This document shows positions 10,987 to 22,259 of a stretch of DNA of 64,000 nucleotides, piece by piece. The notes under the pieces are model-generated. The model made no database searches. It was not told the origin of the DNA and saw nothing but the letters and a program-made list of their open reading frames with translations. Source of the DNA: Chlorocebus sabaeus (Eukaryota; Chordata; Mammalia; Primates; Cercopithecidae); contig NC_132910.1 in NCBI RefSeq assembly GCF_047675955.1, positions 109,847,143 to 109,911,142 on the forward strand, read 5' to 3'. A program made the translations under genes and the position numbers. Positions within the stretch are counted from its first letter, which is position 1, and each line of letters starts with the position of its first letter.

Positions 10987-11532
10987 CAGAAGGCTGCAAA
11001 GTTGAGGATTTCAGATGTAGACACATCTCACACAAGAACATGTTGCAATAATCCACATAAAATGGTAGGCCAAAGATAAAAATATTCCAGATAAAATATT
11101 TGAAAATAATTTGTATAATTACTATAAAAAGTTTAATTACTCAAGGAGTTGATTATTTAATCAAGATTTTTAATCTTGACTTTATAAAATGTACAAAAGC
11201 TAAGGTATTTTTGAGATGATGAAGTCATAGATACATTATTTATTTTGGATAACTCACTTTCTTAATATAAGTTGAAAAAATTGTTCTCATAACAGCTAGC
11301 GCTAAAGCTTCACTTAGGTTGAAACCTTTCTTTATTGTTTTTAGGCCATTGAAAGTGAAGGAGGAGAAGCCCGTAGGGCATAGCCTAAAAGGGCCAGCCT
11401 AAAGGAGATAGTTTTAAACTTTTGCACGAAAGAAGTAAAAAGAATGTGGGTATGGGAATAGCTATGAGAGAGAAAGCTCAAGAGAAGGCAGCCTGCAGAA
11501 GATGGAAGGCTGAAACTGAACAAAACTGGGGT
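10987..11532. other. AT-rich unique sequence
   Basis: No repeat or gene recognised. Confidence 0.5.
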
Positions 11533-11700
11533 GTTCATTATCTGTTGCAGAATAACAAATCACTCTAAAATTTAGTGGCTTAAAACAACAAATATTTATC
11601 ATTTCACAGTGGGTCAGGAATCTGGGCACTGCTCAGCGAGGTGCCTCTGGCCCAAGACCTCTCATAAGATTACAGGCAAGCAGTCAGTTGGGGCTGAGGT

Positions 11701-12003
11701 TTTTTTTTTTTTTTTTTTTTTTTGAGATGGAGTGTCGCTCTGTCTCCCAGGCTGGAGTGCAGTGGCACGATCTTGGCTCACTGCAAGCTCTGCCTCCCAG
11801 GTTCACGCCATTCTCCTGCCTCAGCCTCCCGAGTAGCTGGGACTACAGGCCTTCGCTACCAGGCCCGGCTAATTTTTGTATTTTTAGTAGAGACGGGGTT
11901 TCACTGTGTTGGCCAGGATGGTCTCGATCTCCTGACCTCGTGATCCGCCCATCTCGGCCTCCCAAAGTGTTGGGATTACAGACGTGAGCCACCGCGCCCG
12001 GCC
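11701..12003 (-). mobile_element. AluY SINE, minus strand
   Basis: Full-length antisense Alu with AluY-type 'ctgcaagctctgcctcccag', 'gttcacgccattctcc' and 'gatctcctgacctcgtgatccgcc'. It has a clean T23 head and low divergence. The TSD GGGCTGAGGTTT is at 11691 onward and 12005-12016. It interrupts the ancient repeat and is one of the youngest insertions here. Confidence 0.96.
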
Positions 12004-12149
12004 TGGGCTGAGGTTTTATATGAAGACTCAAGACGCTAGATCTGATTCCAGGCTCACTCACATGATGGTTGGCAGGATTTGGTTCCTTGGAGGGGTATTG
12101 GAGTGCACTATGTGCCTCTCCATAGAGCAGCTCAAAACATGGCAGCCGA

Positions 12150-12420
12150 GGCTGGGCACGGTGGCTCCTGCCTGTAATCCCAGCACTTTGGAAAGCCAAG
12201 AGGGGCAGATCACTTGAGCTCAGAAGTTTGAGACCAGCCTTGGCAACATGGCAAAACTCTATCTACAAAAATTAGCCAGGTGTCATGGTATGTGCCAGCT
12301 ACTTGGGAGGCTGAGGCAGGATAATCACTTGAACTCAGGAAGTCGAGGCTGCAATGAGAGTGATCGCGCCACTGCACTCCAGCCTGGGTGACAGAGTGAG
12401 ACCCTGTCTCAAAGAAAAAA
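12150..12420 (+). mobile_element. AluJ/S SINE, plus strand
   Basis: Diverged Alu with several small deletions in the middle and right monomer. It lies in the ancient repeat between 'acatggcagcc' and 'gggcagctggcttcc', implying a short GGCAGC target duplication. It faces the AluY at 11701-12003. Confidence 0.92.
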
Positions 12421-12707
12421 GGGCAGCTGGCTTCCTTCAGATGGAGAAAATGAGAGGGCACCTGAGACAGAAGCCACAGTTATTTTGTAACCTAATCTTA
12501 AAGGTGACATTTCATCACCTCTGCCCCATCGTGTTTGCTAGACACAAGTTCACAAAACCCAGCTCACACTGAAGGGGAGGGCATTACAAAGGGCATGAAC
12601 ACCAGGAGGTAGGGATACAGGTTACAGGGAGCCAATGAGAAGTCCTCAGCAGCACTGGGAGTATTTTAAGAGCAAGAATGTTAAATATTGAACTTTCAGT
12701 TTTGGTG

Positions 12708-13027
12708 TTTTTTTGTTTGTGTTTGTTTGTTTGTTTGTTTTTATTGAGACAGAGTCTTGCTCTGTTGCCCAAGCCTGAGTGCAGTAGCATGATCTTGGCT
12801 CACCGTGACCTCCACCTCCCTGGTTCCAGCGATTCTCCTGCCTCAGCCTCCCAAGAAGCTGGGACTACATGTGCATGTCACCACACCCTGCTAATTATTC
12901 TATTTTTAGAAGAGATGGGCTTTCACCATGTTGGCCAGGCTGGCCTCGAACTTGTGACCTTAAGTGATCCACCCACCTTGGCCTCCCAAAGTGCTGGGAT
13001 TACAGGCGTGAGCCACCACGCCCAGCC
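12708..13027 (-). mobile_element. AluS SINE, minus strand
   Basis: Full-length antisense Alu. The T-rich head carries TTTG repeats (antisense CAAA tail) and it ends 'cacgcccagcc'. Confidence 0.94.
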
Positions 13028-14875
13028 TTTTCAGCCGTTTATAGTGCTGCTTCAGCCTGTTAAGCATCAAAACTGACTCAGTACAACCCATCGCATGGTG
13101 GAAGAATGGCTGATCCATAAGAGGTGTGGTAAGGCAGGGTTGGTGGACATAGAGCTGGAAGTTATCCAGACTTTGACCTTTGGTTGCCTCATTCTTTCAT
13201 TCCTGTATTCTCTGAGGCCTTTTAGGGCACTCCACTTCAGTGACCAGGACTTGATCAGTTTTGTTAGACCACTTATGCTCTAGAACCTAGCATTTAGAGA
13301 AGTTAAAAATATTATTTGTGTTTTTTTTTAATCTAATATTGTGCATTTTATAGTTTTTAAAAGAATTATAAAAAGTAGATTTTTATACACAAACTGAATA
13401 ATCAACTTCTAAATAAATTTGCTCCAAAAAGTTACTTAATCCTAACAGAAAAGGAAAACCCCACACATACATACATTTATTTGTGTCTGAAACCATATAC
13501 TTATCTATTTAAGCAAGACTTTTCTTGATTTTGTATTTTAAAAGTTTCCGGATTCTTTATATTTTCTCTGATTTTAAGGGCAAAATTTATGCTAGATTTT
13601 AAAGTAGAAACATTCTTCTCCTTCCTGCCTTGTTCCATTGATTGATTATTTTTTTTTTTTATCTCCTAGTGCTTATCATACACGCTTAGAAAACACAGAG
13701 TCTCCATCAGCCATCTATCTTGGTTGCTTTATCTGTTGAGTCACAGTCACATTGCCACAGATTCTTGGTAATCTGAAAAATACCGAGATGCTCTTAGATA
13801 ACTGAAAACCCTGGCCAAGTAGAATTTCCTGCGCTATACCAAACGAGTTACTCTGCAGAAAAGTAACGAGGCTGGAGCCAGTAGTTGACAGTGAGGTTGC
13901 CCAATCCCAGTTCCATGGAGAGCGCTGCCTCTGGGGTCTACACAGCACAATGGAAGAAAGGCAAAGAGAATGGCCTGCCCCCCTACCTGGTCCTCAGTGG
14001 CCTGAGATTCTGTATAATCTGAAATAAATCTAAATGAATACGAAGACAGGGTTTCAAATATGTGAACCATGATATGATAGCATGTAACGGAATAGCATAT
14101 AATAGAGAAAACACAAAGAGGGAAGGTAAAAGAGCTTCTGCTCCCAGTCTTTAGAGATGAGGATACTCACCCCAAGCTGTGTGCTTACCTTCCTTCAGAG
14201 ACGATTGTTCAAGCTTTCAGCGTTGTTTTGCAGTCTGTAAAGGTACTGTTTTGCCTTTCTCTAGGCCACCTGAACTCGCTTAAGTAATCATACCTCCTCC
14301 AAAGCATGGTATTTGAGAACAGACCTGGTCTCTGTTTCAGAAGGCCATAATTGACCGTTTTGTGTAAGCACAAAAGGGGGTGGGGTAGGACAGCTTTCCC
14401 GAGCCTGTGCTATCTCCTGTTGAAGCCCATTTGTTAGCCTCGTAGGCAGGGCGCGCTGGAATGCCTGGCAAGTGCAAGTACAGTGAAATGCCGTCATTGT
14501 GCTGCTCTCACGGCGCATGTTTTCCCACGTACAACATTCAAAATGTTCAGTTCCCTGGAAAACGTTCTAAAGAAGTTGCACTGTATTAGGCTTTGTCTTC
14601 TCGTCTTTCACAAAGGCAGACAGCCCTCTGTTGAGAACAGCCTTTCCATAGGCATTTCTGTTGGCTCAGAGCCACATGGACGTAACCTAGAGCCACTGAG
14701 CCACAAGAAAAGCTTGGACCAGAAGCAGGGGGAGGGGACGCTTCACAGGGTTTTTCCTCCCACATTCAGTATACACAAGGATCCCGAATTGAAAATGCCT
14801 ATCAATTTGCTTATGAAGATATTGTCAAAGAAATTTGTTTACAACGGTAACTAATTTTTTTCTCTCCTCTTCCAC
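13028..14875. other. Longest unique stretch of the first 20 kb
   Basis: About 1.85 kb without recognisable repeats. A few CpGs cluster at 14450-14530. The frame at 14483-14854 (123 codons, plus strand) is the longest outside repeats here, but it has no recognisable domain, promoter or splice evidence. I call no gene. Confidence 0.5.
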
Positions 14876-15010
14876 TTTTTTTTTTTTTTTTTTTTTGAGA
14901 GGGTGTCCCTATGTTGCCCAGGTTGGACTCTAACTCCTAGGCTCAAGTGATCCTCCTGCCTCAGTCTCCAGACTTAGCTGGCATTACAGATATGCGACAC
15001 CACCCTGGGC
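14876..15010 (-). mobile_element. Free left Alu monomer (FLAM-like), minus strand
   Basis: T22 head followed by only the left-monomer sequence in antisense ('gttgcccaggttggactc', 'ctcaagtgatcctcctgcc', 'caccctgggc'). At 135 bp it matches the free monomers that predate dimeric Alu. Confidence 0.85.
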
Positions 15011-15574
15011 TTAATAATTATTATTTTTTTAAACCTGAGATAATTTACTAAATGATATAAAGTTAAAATTTTTTTTAAATCAGTATAAAACATGGGCTTT
15101 TAGTTGACGTAATGTAACTTGAATGACTTAAAATGTAGATGTCAAATGTTAAGGTTATGTCAGGTACACCTATTATATTTATTAAATATTACCAATTACT
15201 GATTTTCATAGAAAGAAAATAAAAGAATTATCTGACTATTGTAAATTGACAAAAAGATGGTAGGGATTTCTGAGAAAACACTGTTGAGAAAGATAAAGCA
15301 AGGTCAGTTTGTGACATTTCAATGGATTCTACCTTCAACACAGATTAGCTTATTATTTTTATTTAAGTAAACAAGAGGTCCAGCTGGACCAAGTAAGCTC
15401 TTGTATTTTTCTGTTCTTTCGCTGCACGCAAGTCTAAGAATTGTTTTATTGGCTTCCTAAAAGTGCCACGATAGCTTTGAAAATGGTTGAGAAGATGTAA
15501 GGAAGTAGTCTGAAACATATAGATGATATCAAGATTCACAAAGATTGATTAAGGGATAGAATGCAACCAAGTGA
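15011..15574. other. AT-rich unique sequence
   Basis: No gene or assignable repeat seen. Confidence 0.5.
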
Positions 15575-15750
15575 TTTTTAAAAAAATTTTTATCAATACA
15601 TAATAATAGTATATATTTATGGGGTACTTCTTTTGATATACGCAGACAATGTGTAATGATCAAATCAGGGCATTTAGGATATCCATCACCTCAAACACTT
15701 TTCATTTCTTGGAAACATTTCAAAGCTTCTCTTCTAACTATTTTGGCAAA
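15575..15750 (-). mobile_element. L1M 3' end, minus strand
   Basis: Antisense of an old L1M-type 3'UTR: 'tatttatggggtac', 'gatatacgcagacaatgtg', 'aatgatcaaatcagggc', 'atatccatcacctcaaac', 'catttctt'. A related copy lies at 54575-55320. Confidence 0.85.
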
Positions 15751-16648
15751 CCAAGTGATTTTAAATACAGTCACTTGTTTGATTTCAGCTTAGTATTTCC
15801 CATCAACTTTTCTTAATGGTACTTATTCTTTAGAATGTTCTGAGTTTTTATGATTCTTCAAGAATATTGATCACCTGTTCTCAATTTTTTATACAAGGTT
15901 AAAATCCACTTAAAAATGAATTAAAAGCCATATGATTTTTGTGTCTGTCTGGTAAATAGGGTTCGACTTCCACAGATGTCATAGACAGCTCAAATATATA
16001 GTGCATTAATTACATCACTGATACTGTAGCTGTCACAGAAGAGAGAGTAAGAAATTTGGTACTGGGGATTGTCTTGGTAGGAAATGAGCCTTAAAACTTC
16101 TTGATAGATATAAGGCAATCTCTTGATAACATGTTGAGTAACTTAGATGTTACTTTTAAAAATGTGCATTGCTAAAAGGTGCCCCTTAGTGTCAACACAT
16201 ATTCTCTGGCCCTGGGCTGTTCTTTTTGACCCTGCAGGGGAAGCCATGAAAATAAAGTGAATGCTGGCATTAATCAAACCAGTCTTTATTTTGACAGCAT
16301 TTGGAATTCATTCTTCTCACTGGGTGGTACTGCCAGTACAGTACTTTTTTTTTTTTTGAAATGTGCTTCCTAATGATTAGTGTCAGGCTTGGGAAGTGAA
16401 CAGGTATGACTCCCTAACTTGAGGACAGGCCTGCTGCATTGAAAGGGAAAAAGAATGGAAAGAGAGGTGTGATAGGATTTTTAATAAATATCTCTGAAAT
16501 TCATGATAGTGTGAGTATAATATAAAAAGAAGGGGGGGGGGAAGAAAGGAGGATGGGTTAGGAGTAAGGATCACCGTATCCAGTGACAGCCCAGACTCAG
16601 AGAGCCTTAAGATTGGATAAATGTAAACAGCATTTTATTGTTTAAAAT
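15751..16648. other. Unique sequence, no gene seen
   Basis: AT-rich sequence with a G10 run at 16532-16541. No repeat or gene recognised. Confidence 0.5.
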
Positions 16649-16658
16649 GTTAAAGATA

Positions 16659-16964
16659 GCCAGGCATGATGGCTCACACCTGTAATCCCAGCACTTTATG
16701 AGGCTGAAGCAGGAGGATTGCTTGAACCCAGGAGTTTGAGACCAGCCTGGGCAACATGGCTAAACCCCATCTCTATAAAACATAAAAAATTAGCCATGGT
16801 GTGTGCCTGTAGTCACAAGCTACCCAGGAGGCTGAGGTGAGTGGATCGCTTGAGCCCAGGAGTTCGAGGCTGCGGTGAGTTATGATTATACCACTACATG
16901 CTAGCCTGGGTGACAGAGCAAGAACTCATCTCTTTAAAAAAAAGAAAATTAATTATAAAAAAAA
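16659..16964 (+). mobile_element. AluJ SINE, plus strand
   Basis: Diverged J-type dimer with a decayed A-rich tail. The AluSg at 16969 landed in its tail. The outer target duplication survives as GTTAAAGAT (16649-16657) and CTTAAAGAT (17265-17273). Confidence 0.93.
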
Positions 16965-16968
16965 TCTT

Positions 16969-17263
16969 GGCCGGGCGCCATGGCTCACGCCTGTAATCCC
17001 AGCATTTTGGGAGGCCGAGGCGGGTGGATGACCAGGTCAGGAGATCGAGACCATCCTGGCCAACATGGGAAAACCCTGTCTCTCCTAAAAATACAAAAAT
17101 TGGCTGGGCATGGTGGCAGGTGTCTGTAGTCTCAGCTACTCGGGAGGCTGAGGCAGGAGAATCGCTTGAACCAGGAGGCAGAGGTTGCAGTGAGCCAAGA
17201 TCTCGCCACTGCACTCCAGCCTGGGCGACAGCGAAAGACTCTGTCTCAAAAAAAAAAAAAAAA
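16969..17263 (+). mobile_element. AluSg-like SINE, plus strand, nested in AluJ tail
   Basis: Full-length Alu with 'caggagatcgagaccatcctggccaac'. Its target duplication, A8TCTT (16957-16968, and before 17268), lies in the tail of the AluJ just upstream. Confidence 0.95.
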
Positions 17264-17273
17264 TCTTAAAGAT

Positions 17274-17489
17274 GTTTCCAAAAAAGTGCTATTCTTTGCA
17301 TTTTCTTACAGAAACATAAAAGCAAAGTGACTGTATAACAGAGTAACCGGAGTTTTGGTAAATGTGGTTTGAATTATGTTCGGATGAATGCAAAGTGATA
17401 CGTTTTCTGGAAAAGGTATCTAGCACATAGCTTTTTTATTGCTTGAAACTGTTTAAGATTTGACATGGGCTTTTGGGGGGAGCTTCGTC
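17274..17489. other. Unique sequence
   Basis: No feature recognised. Confidence 0.45.
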
Positions 17490-17615
17490 CTTCCTGAAAA
17501 TCTAATACCACTAGCCTGTAAACTGCTCAGAAGAAATGATTACACCCCCCATTTCCCTTGCCTCTCCCCACAGTGCCTGGTACTTCGTACACAATAGAAA
17601 CTAAGAAATATTATG
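17490..17615 (+). mobile_element. Probable L2 3' end fragment, plus strand
   Basis: Diverged blocks in L2 order: 'ccactagcctgtaaactgct', 'cacagtgcctggtact', 'acacaatagaaact'. Short and worn. Confidence 0.5.
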
Positions 17616-18718
17616 TCAGAATTACTGAAGTGTCACATTCAAAGCACTTTCATTACCAAATGCAAAGCAGAGACCATTTATACTATGGTTATTTTCAAAA
17701 TCTCTTGCTGCTAATTAATGAACTCTTATCTGGTCATGCGATGTAACATCTATTTAGAACAATGGAGATAGAATTTCTTTCTTTCATTCTTTTGTCATTC
17801 TCATTCTACCATTCATTTATTTCTTTAATAGCAAAAACATTTGCTTTTTATTTATTACTCAAGTTTCTGTTCCTAGCATAGTGAAACTGTCTGCAATGTC
17901 AGAAGAGATGTGTTAAGCTCTGGTACCCAGCTGCATGCTGAAATATACTAAATGACTGGCATTCTTATCGCAGTTTCTGTGGCCTATTACTCTTTGTTTC
18001 ATTACAATTTAATATTTACTAAGAGTGCTGTCAGCTCTGTGCTTTCATTTCCTCTCCGTGGCAGGCATCTCCCCCTCCTTCCTTGCTCTTCCTTGCCCTG
18101 CCCCCACACCCTGCAGCTACCTACTGTCAAGCTCACCACAATTCTGGATGCTAAAAAAAAACAAAAACAAAAACCAAGTTTCCCTTGCCATCTTTCATTT
18201 GAAAGACTCCCCCCTGAAAGTGCAAATGATTCAGATGGAGGAACGTAGACAAAAGAGATGAGGACTCTAGGCCAAGTACACAGAGCTAAAGCAGACGTCT
18301 CACACTGACGGCCAGTGTACCTAGTTCACACAATGTTTTGATTTCTTTTTTTTCCACATGAACCAACATCGAAATATCAGACCTTGTGTGCAAATAGAAA
18401 TGTCTGAATTCTCTTAAAAAATTGGAAGACCTGGACCTACATTCCTGCATGGTAATAGTTAGCTACAGCAGAGTGTCCCATGTTCCATGAGTTAAGTAGA
18501 CCCTGAAAAAAAAAAAAACAACCAACACAATCCCTGCACACGGTAAAACATTTATCTGCTCAGATGCCACAAACTCTGCAACTAGCTAGTTGTGCAGGGT
18601 AAAGCTGACTGAAACAGTGAGAAGTTTTGTGGTTGGAACTTGGCTCCCCTGAGGCTCCATCTTCTCTTCCGTAGATGGAGTAGTGATGCTGCTATCTGTC
18701 CTCATGGGATTATCTCAA
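17616..18718. other. Unique sequence, no gene seen
   Basis: About 1.1 kb with two A-rich tracts (near 18152 and 18507) not attached to recognisable retroelements. Open frames of up to 98 codons overlap one another and have no known domain. Confidence 0.5.
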
Positions 18719-19040
18719 GACTATTATTATTATTATTATTATTATTTGAGGCGGAGTTTTGCTCTTGTTGCCTAGGCTGGAGTACAGTGGCACCATCTCA
18801 GCTCACTGCAACCTCTGCCTCCCAGGTTCAAGCAATTCTCCTGCCTCAGCCTCCCAAGTAGCTGGAATTACAGGTGTCCACCACCACACCCAGCTTATTC
18901 TTTGTATTTTTAATAGAGACGGGGTTTCTCCATGTTGGCAGGCTGGTCTTGAACTCCTGACCTCAGGTGATCCACCCGCCTCAGCCTCCCAAAGTGCTGG
19001 GATTACAGGTGTGAGCCACTGCGCCCGGCCGACTATTATT
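18719..19040 (-). mobile_element. AluS SINE, minus strand, with (ATT)n head
   Basis: Antisense Alu body at 18748-19030. The usual T head has become an (ATT)n array at 18721-18746. The TSD GACTATTATT is perfect at 18719-18728 and 19031-19040, which suggests the ATT unit was seeded by the target sequence. Confidence 0.95.
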
Positions 19041-19495
19041 TTTTAAAATATGATTTGAGTGACAATATCGAGTACATACTAAATTGCATGGCCGCTAGTT
19101 TTTCTTGGTTCATTCTTTTGGGTTAAATATTATCTACTCGATGCTCTCCCTTTTAAAATACAAGTATACATGGATGGGTAATATATTGAGTTACGAATGC
19201 ATGATAACACCTAAGAGAATACAAGGATGGCTGTGGGCCGGTAGGGGCCCCTAGCCATGAACCCCACCCCTCACATTCTTTGATTCCCCTAGCCCACACC
19301 TTCCTATTTTAGGTCTCTTCCAGGATCTTTTGGTGGCTCCTGAAAACTCAATGTGTGTTTTGTTTCTGAGTTCCCTTCCACTGCCCCATCATTTAAAGGC
19401 ATTCCCGGGAGATATGTACCTTACTAGCCCATTCTGTAGGAGCCATTCTAAACAGACTGAATCCATGGATGGCATAGGAATAAGGTTGGCAGAGA
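19041..19495. other. Unique sequence
   Basis: No repeat or gene recognised. Confidence 0.5.
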
Positions 19496-19569
19496 TCTCC
19501 CTTCCTTCTTTTCTTCCTCCCTCCTTCCTTCCTCTCCTTTCTTTCCTTTTCTTTTTCTTTCTTTCCTTC
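19496..19569. repeat. 74-nt uninterrupted polypyrimidine tract
   Basis: Only C and T for 74 bases on the plus strand, ending just before the TSD of the next Alu monomer. See findings. Confidence 0.97.
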
Positions 19570-19587
19570 AATTAGAAACAAATCCAA

Positions 19588-19735
19588 GGCTGAGCACAGT
19601 GGTTCATACCTGTAATCTCAGCACTTTGGGAGGCCGAGGTGGGAGGATTGCTTGAACCCAAGAATAAACCAGCCTGGGCAACATAGTGAAACTTATCTCA
19701 AAAAAAAAAAAAAGAAAGAAAGAAAGAAAAGAAAA
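19588..19735 (+). mobile_element. Left Alu monomer, plus strand
   Basis: Only the left monomer is present (head 'ggctgagcacagtgg', then 'gggcaacatagtgaaac'). A long A/GAAA tail follows. The TSD GAAACAAATCCA is perfect at 19575-19586 and 19736-19747. Confidence 0.92.
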
Positions 19736-19762
19736 GAAACAAATCCATATTTCAGCAATTCA

Positions 19763-20065
19763 TTTTTTAAAGAGATAGAATCTTGTTTTGTTGCCCAGAC
19801 TGGAGTACAGTGGTGCAATCGTGGCTCACTGCAGTCTCCTAATACCTGGACTTAAGAGTCTTCCTACCTCACCTCTTCAGCCTCTGAATAGCTGGGACTA
19901 CAGGTGCATGCCACCACACCTGGTTACTTTTTTTTTTTTTTTTTTGTAGAGACAGGGTCTCACTATGTTGCCCAGACTGTTCTTGAACTCCTGTCCTCAG
20001 GTGAACCTACTGCCTTGACTTCCCAAATTGTTGGGATTACAGCTATGAACCACCGTGCCCAGACT
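19763..20065 (-). mobile_element. AluJ SINE, minus strand
   Basis: Full-length but diverged antisense AluJ with a T17 middle linker. The TSD TATTTCAGCA occurs before the head (from 19749) and after the end (from 20065). It faces the monomer at 19588, 27 bp away. Confidence 0.93.
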
Positions 20066-21195
20066 ATTTCAGCATTTTTTTTCCAATTAGTTTATCATTA
20101 GTCCAGCTCAAGTCTTTCCTTAAAAATCATATCACAATGACCTCCCCTCCTCCATCTTGCATGGATGTAGGAAATGTAGCCCTAACTCCTAGGATTTCTG
20201 AGAAGCCAGGGATCATGCTGACAAGTTCCACAAGCCCATTTTGGCTGCCACTGTCCCCTCTCGCTCCCCACCACACTGGAAGCCTTTTCCTCAGTCACCT
20301 CTCATGCTCACACCTCTCCCCTGTCCACTTCCCTCCAGAGCACAGACACGGGCTTCCCTCCCTATCCCTCAGCGCACTGCTAACAGAAAGCTGTTGTCTC
20401 TAACATTCTTCACTGGATGGTGGGCGCTACATACAGAAGGGAAAACAACTTCAGACTTCAGTTTTTAAAACTTTGCTCCTGAGGACATTGGACATCCCCT
20501 TCCCAGCCCCTCTCCTGCCTGCCTCTGTCCTTCACCAGCTCAGCTGCTCAATCCACTGACATCTTTCATGGTCTTCTTCCCCAACCCCTCCTACCCTGCC
20601 CCTTGCCACTCACATAGAAAATGCTTCAAACCATAATAATCTCTGCAGCATGTGCTCTGCTCCCACTGGAGTCAGCATTTTTAATCATTAAAGACAATAT
20701 TGAGCACCCCAGGCTGAAGCAGCTGTATTTAACTTATTTCCCCTGTCTGAGGCTTCTGCAAGGAAGTCTGCGTGACTTATAACTAGAAAGCCTTATCAAG
20801 GCCCCCTGCCTGTCCTAAAAATGTCCTTTAAAGCCATCAGAAATATTGGAGCCTGGTGTCAAAGCTTTTGGATGCTCTTCTATTTCTGGAGAGATCTCAA
20901 GGCTTCCTTAGACCTCCTTAATAAGAGCAGGTTATAAGGAATTACCTGAAGAATTCAGTGAGAGGAAAAGCATGTATTGAACCTCTACTGTCTATGCATC
21001 TGTGGCGCTGCCTGGAGAGACATAGGATGCTCTGTAAGTGTTGTGAGGACACCACCTGACTCTTTTCTTTTCTTCTGTGTTTTGAGAATTTACAAATGTC
21101 ATGGGAAACTGAACCATATGAGCAAAACGCAGCATGCAGAAACTTTAGCATTTGTAGTCTCTGTTGCCACAAGAATTTTTAAAAAATGAAAAACA
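20066..21195. other. Unique sequence, C/T-rich at first
   Basis: About 1.1 kb without a clearly assignable repeat. The 20140-20620 part is C/T-rich and may be an unrecognised ancient LINE. No gene seen. Confidence 0.45.
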
Positions 21196-21536
21196 GGCTG
21201 GGTGCAGTGGCTCACCCCTGCATTCCCAGCACTTTGGGAGGCCAAGGCAAAGCAGGCAGATTGCTTGAGTTCAAAAGTTCGAGACCAGCCTGGGCAACCG
21301 GGCAAAACCCCGTCTCTCCAAAAAAAGAAAAACGAAAATTAGCTGGTCATGGTGGTGTGTGCCTGTAGTCCCAGGTACTTGAGGAGCTGAGACAGGAGGA
21401 GCACTTCAGCCCAGGAAGTTGAGGCTGCGGTGAGATAAGATTATGCCACTGCATTCCAGCCTGGGTGACAGAGTAAGACCCTGTCTCAAAAATAAGTAAG
21501 TAAATAAATAAATATAAAAAACAAAAAACAAAAACA
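21196..21536 (+). mobile_element. AluJ SINE, plus strand
   Basis: Dimeric AluJ with an A-rich linker and a long decayed tail carrying AAAT and AAAAC units. Confidence 0.93.
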
Positions 21537-22259
21537 TGAAGAGTGAGGTTGATGTGGTGAACACTGATAGCAATTATGTTCTGATCAGGTTTTGAATTTC
21601 AGGGTGGATATTAGGGAAGTAGGGGGTCCTTCTCCCCTGAGGAGTGTGTGTTTTTAAAGCAAAGGATAAAGGTTTTACTGCAAAGCTTGGCCTCCAACTC
21701 ACAAATGTAAGTGTATGCCACAGATATTGAACAATATGTTATTCACACCTGTGTCAAGAGAAGAGGAGCCATTTGTCTCGGCTTCAGACCTTACCATGCT
21801 CAAAATGATAACCAATGTTCCAACACCTCCCCCTCCTCCCTGTTCCTCATTTCCTCTTTCACTCCCAAAGGTATGTTGTATTTCATTTGAAAGTGCTTAG
21901 AGACTATAGCAATATGCACTATATAAATAATAGATGGAATGCAATAGAATGGAAATAGTCTTGGACCCCTGACTTTGGCTTACATACAAAACAGACAGAT
22001 TTAGACATGCAAACACTGTTTCTTTGACAGATTTGTTCTCTTCTCCGCTTTCCTTAAAACTATCATTTCATTTGCTTATTCAAATTTTTGTATGCCTGTT
22101 TGGAGGGTAGGGGAAGTTCATAGTCTTCCACCTCCATTGTTCACAGTGGATGTGCTCAGTGTGGAATGTCAGTACATATAAAATATAAAAAAATTAAGGC
22201 AGAGGAAGGAGAGCAATAGAAAAAAAGCATAAAGTATAAGATAGAATTAAATAAAGCCA
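21537..22259. other. Unique sequence
   Basis: No repeat or gene recognised. Confidence 0.5.

Larger units (their letters stand above)
11533..12640. mobile_element. Ancient interspersed repeat split by two Alus
   Basis: Three pieces (11533-11690, 12018-12140 and 12421-12640) join into one old repeat. It starts 'ctgttgcagaataacaaatc' and 'agtggcttaaaacaac', continues 'actcacatgatggttggcag' and 'gcctctccatagagcagc', and ends with 'aaggggagggcattacaaag' and 'aacaccaggaggtaggga'. I recognise the pattern as a common medium-reiterated mammalian repeat but cannot assign its family or strand. Confidence 0.6.

Noticed and set aside
12678..13076. Plus-strand 132-codon frame resembling many database Alu-warning proteins
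   Set aside because: Entirely within and just beside the minus-strand Alu at 12708-13027.
14450..14530. Small CpG cluster considered as a promoter or CpG island
   Set aside because: Only a handful of CpGs over less than 100 bp and no TATA, initiator or exon signal nearby. Far below CpG-island size.
18500..18525. A12 run considered as the tail of a processed pseudogene
   Set aside because: No AATAAA upstream at the right distance, no flanking duplication and no recognisable retrocopy body.
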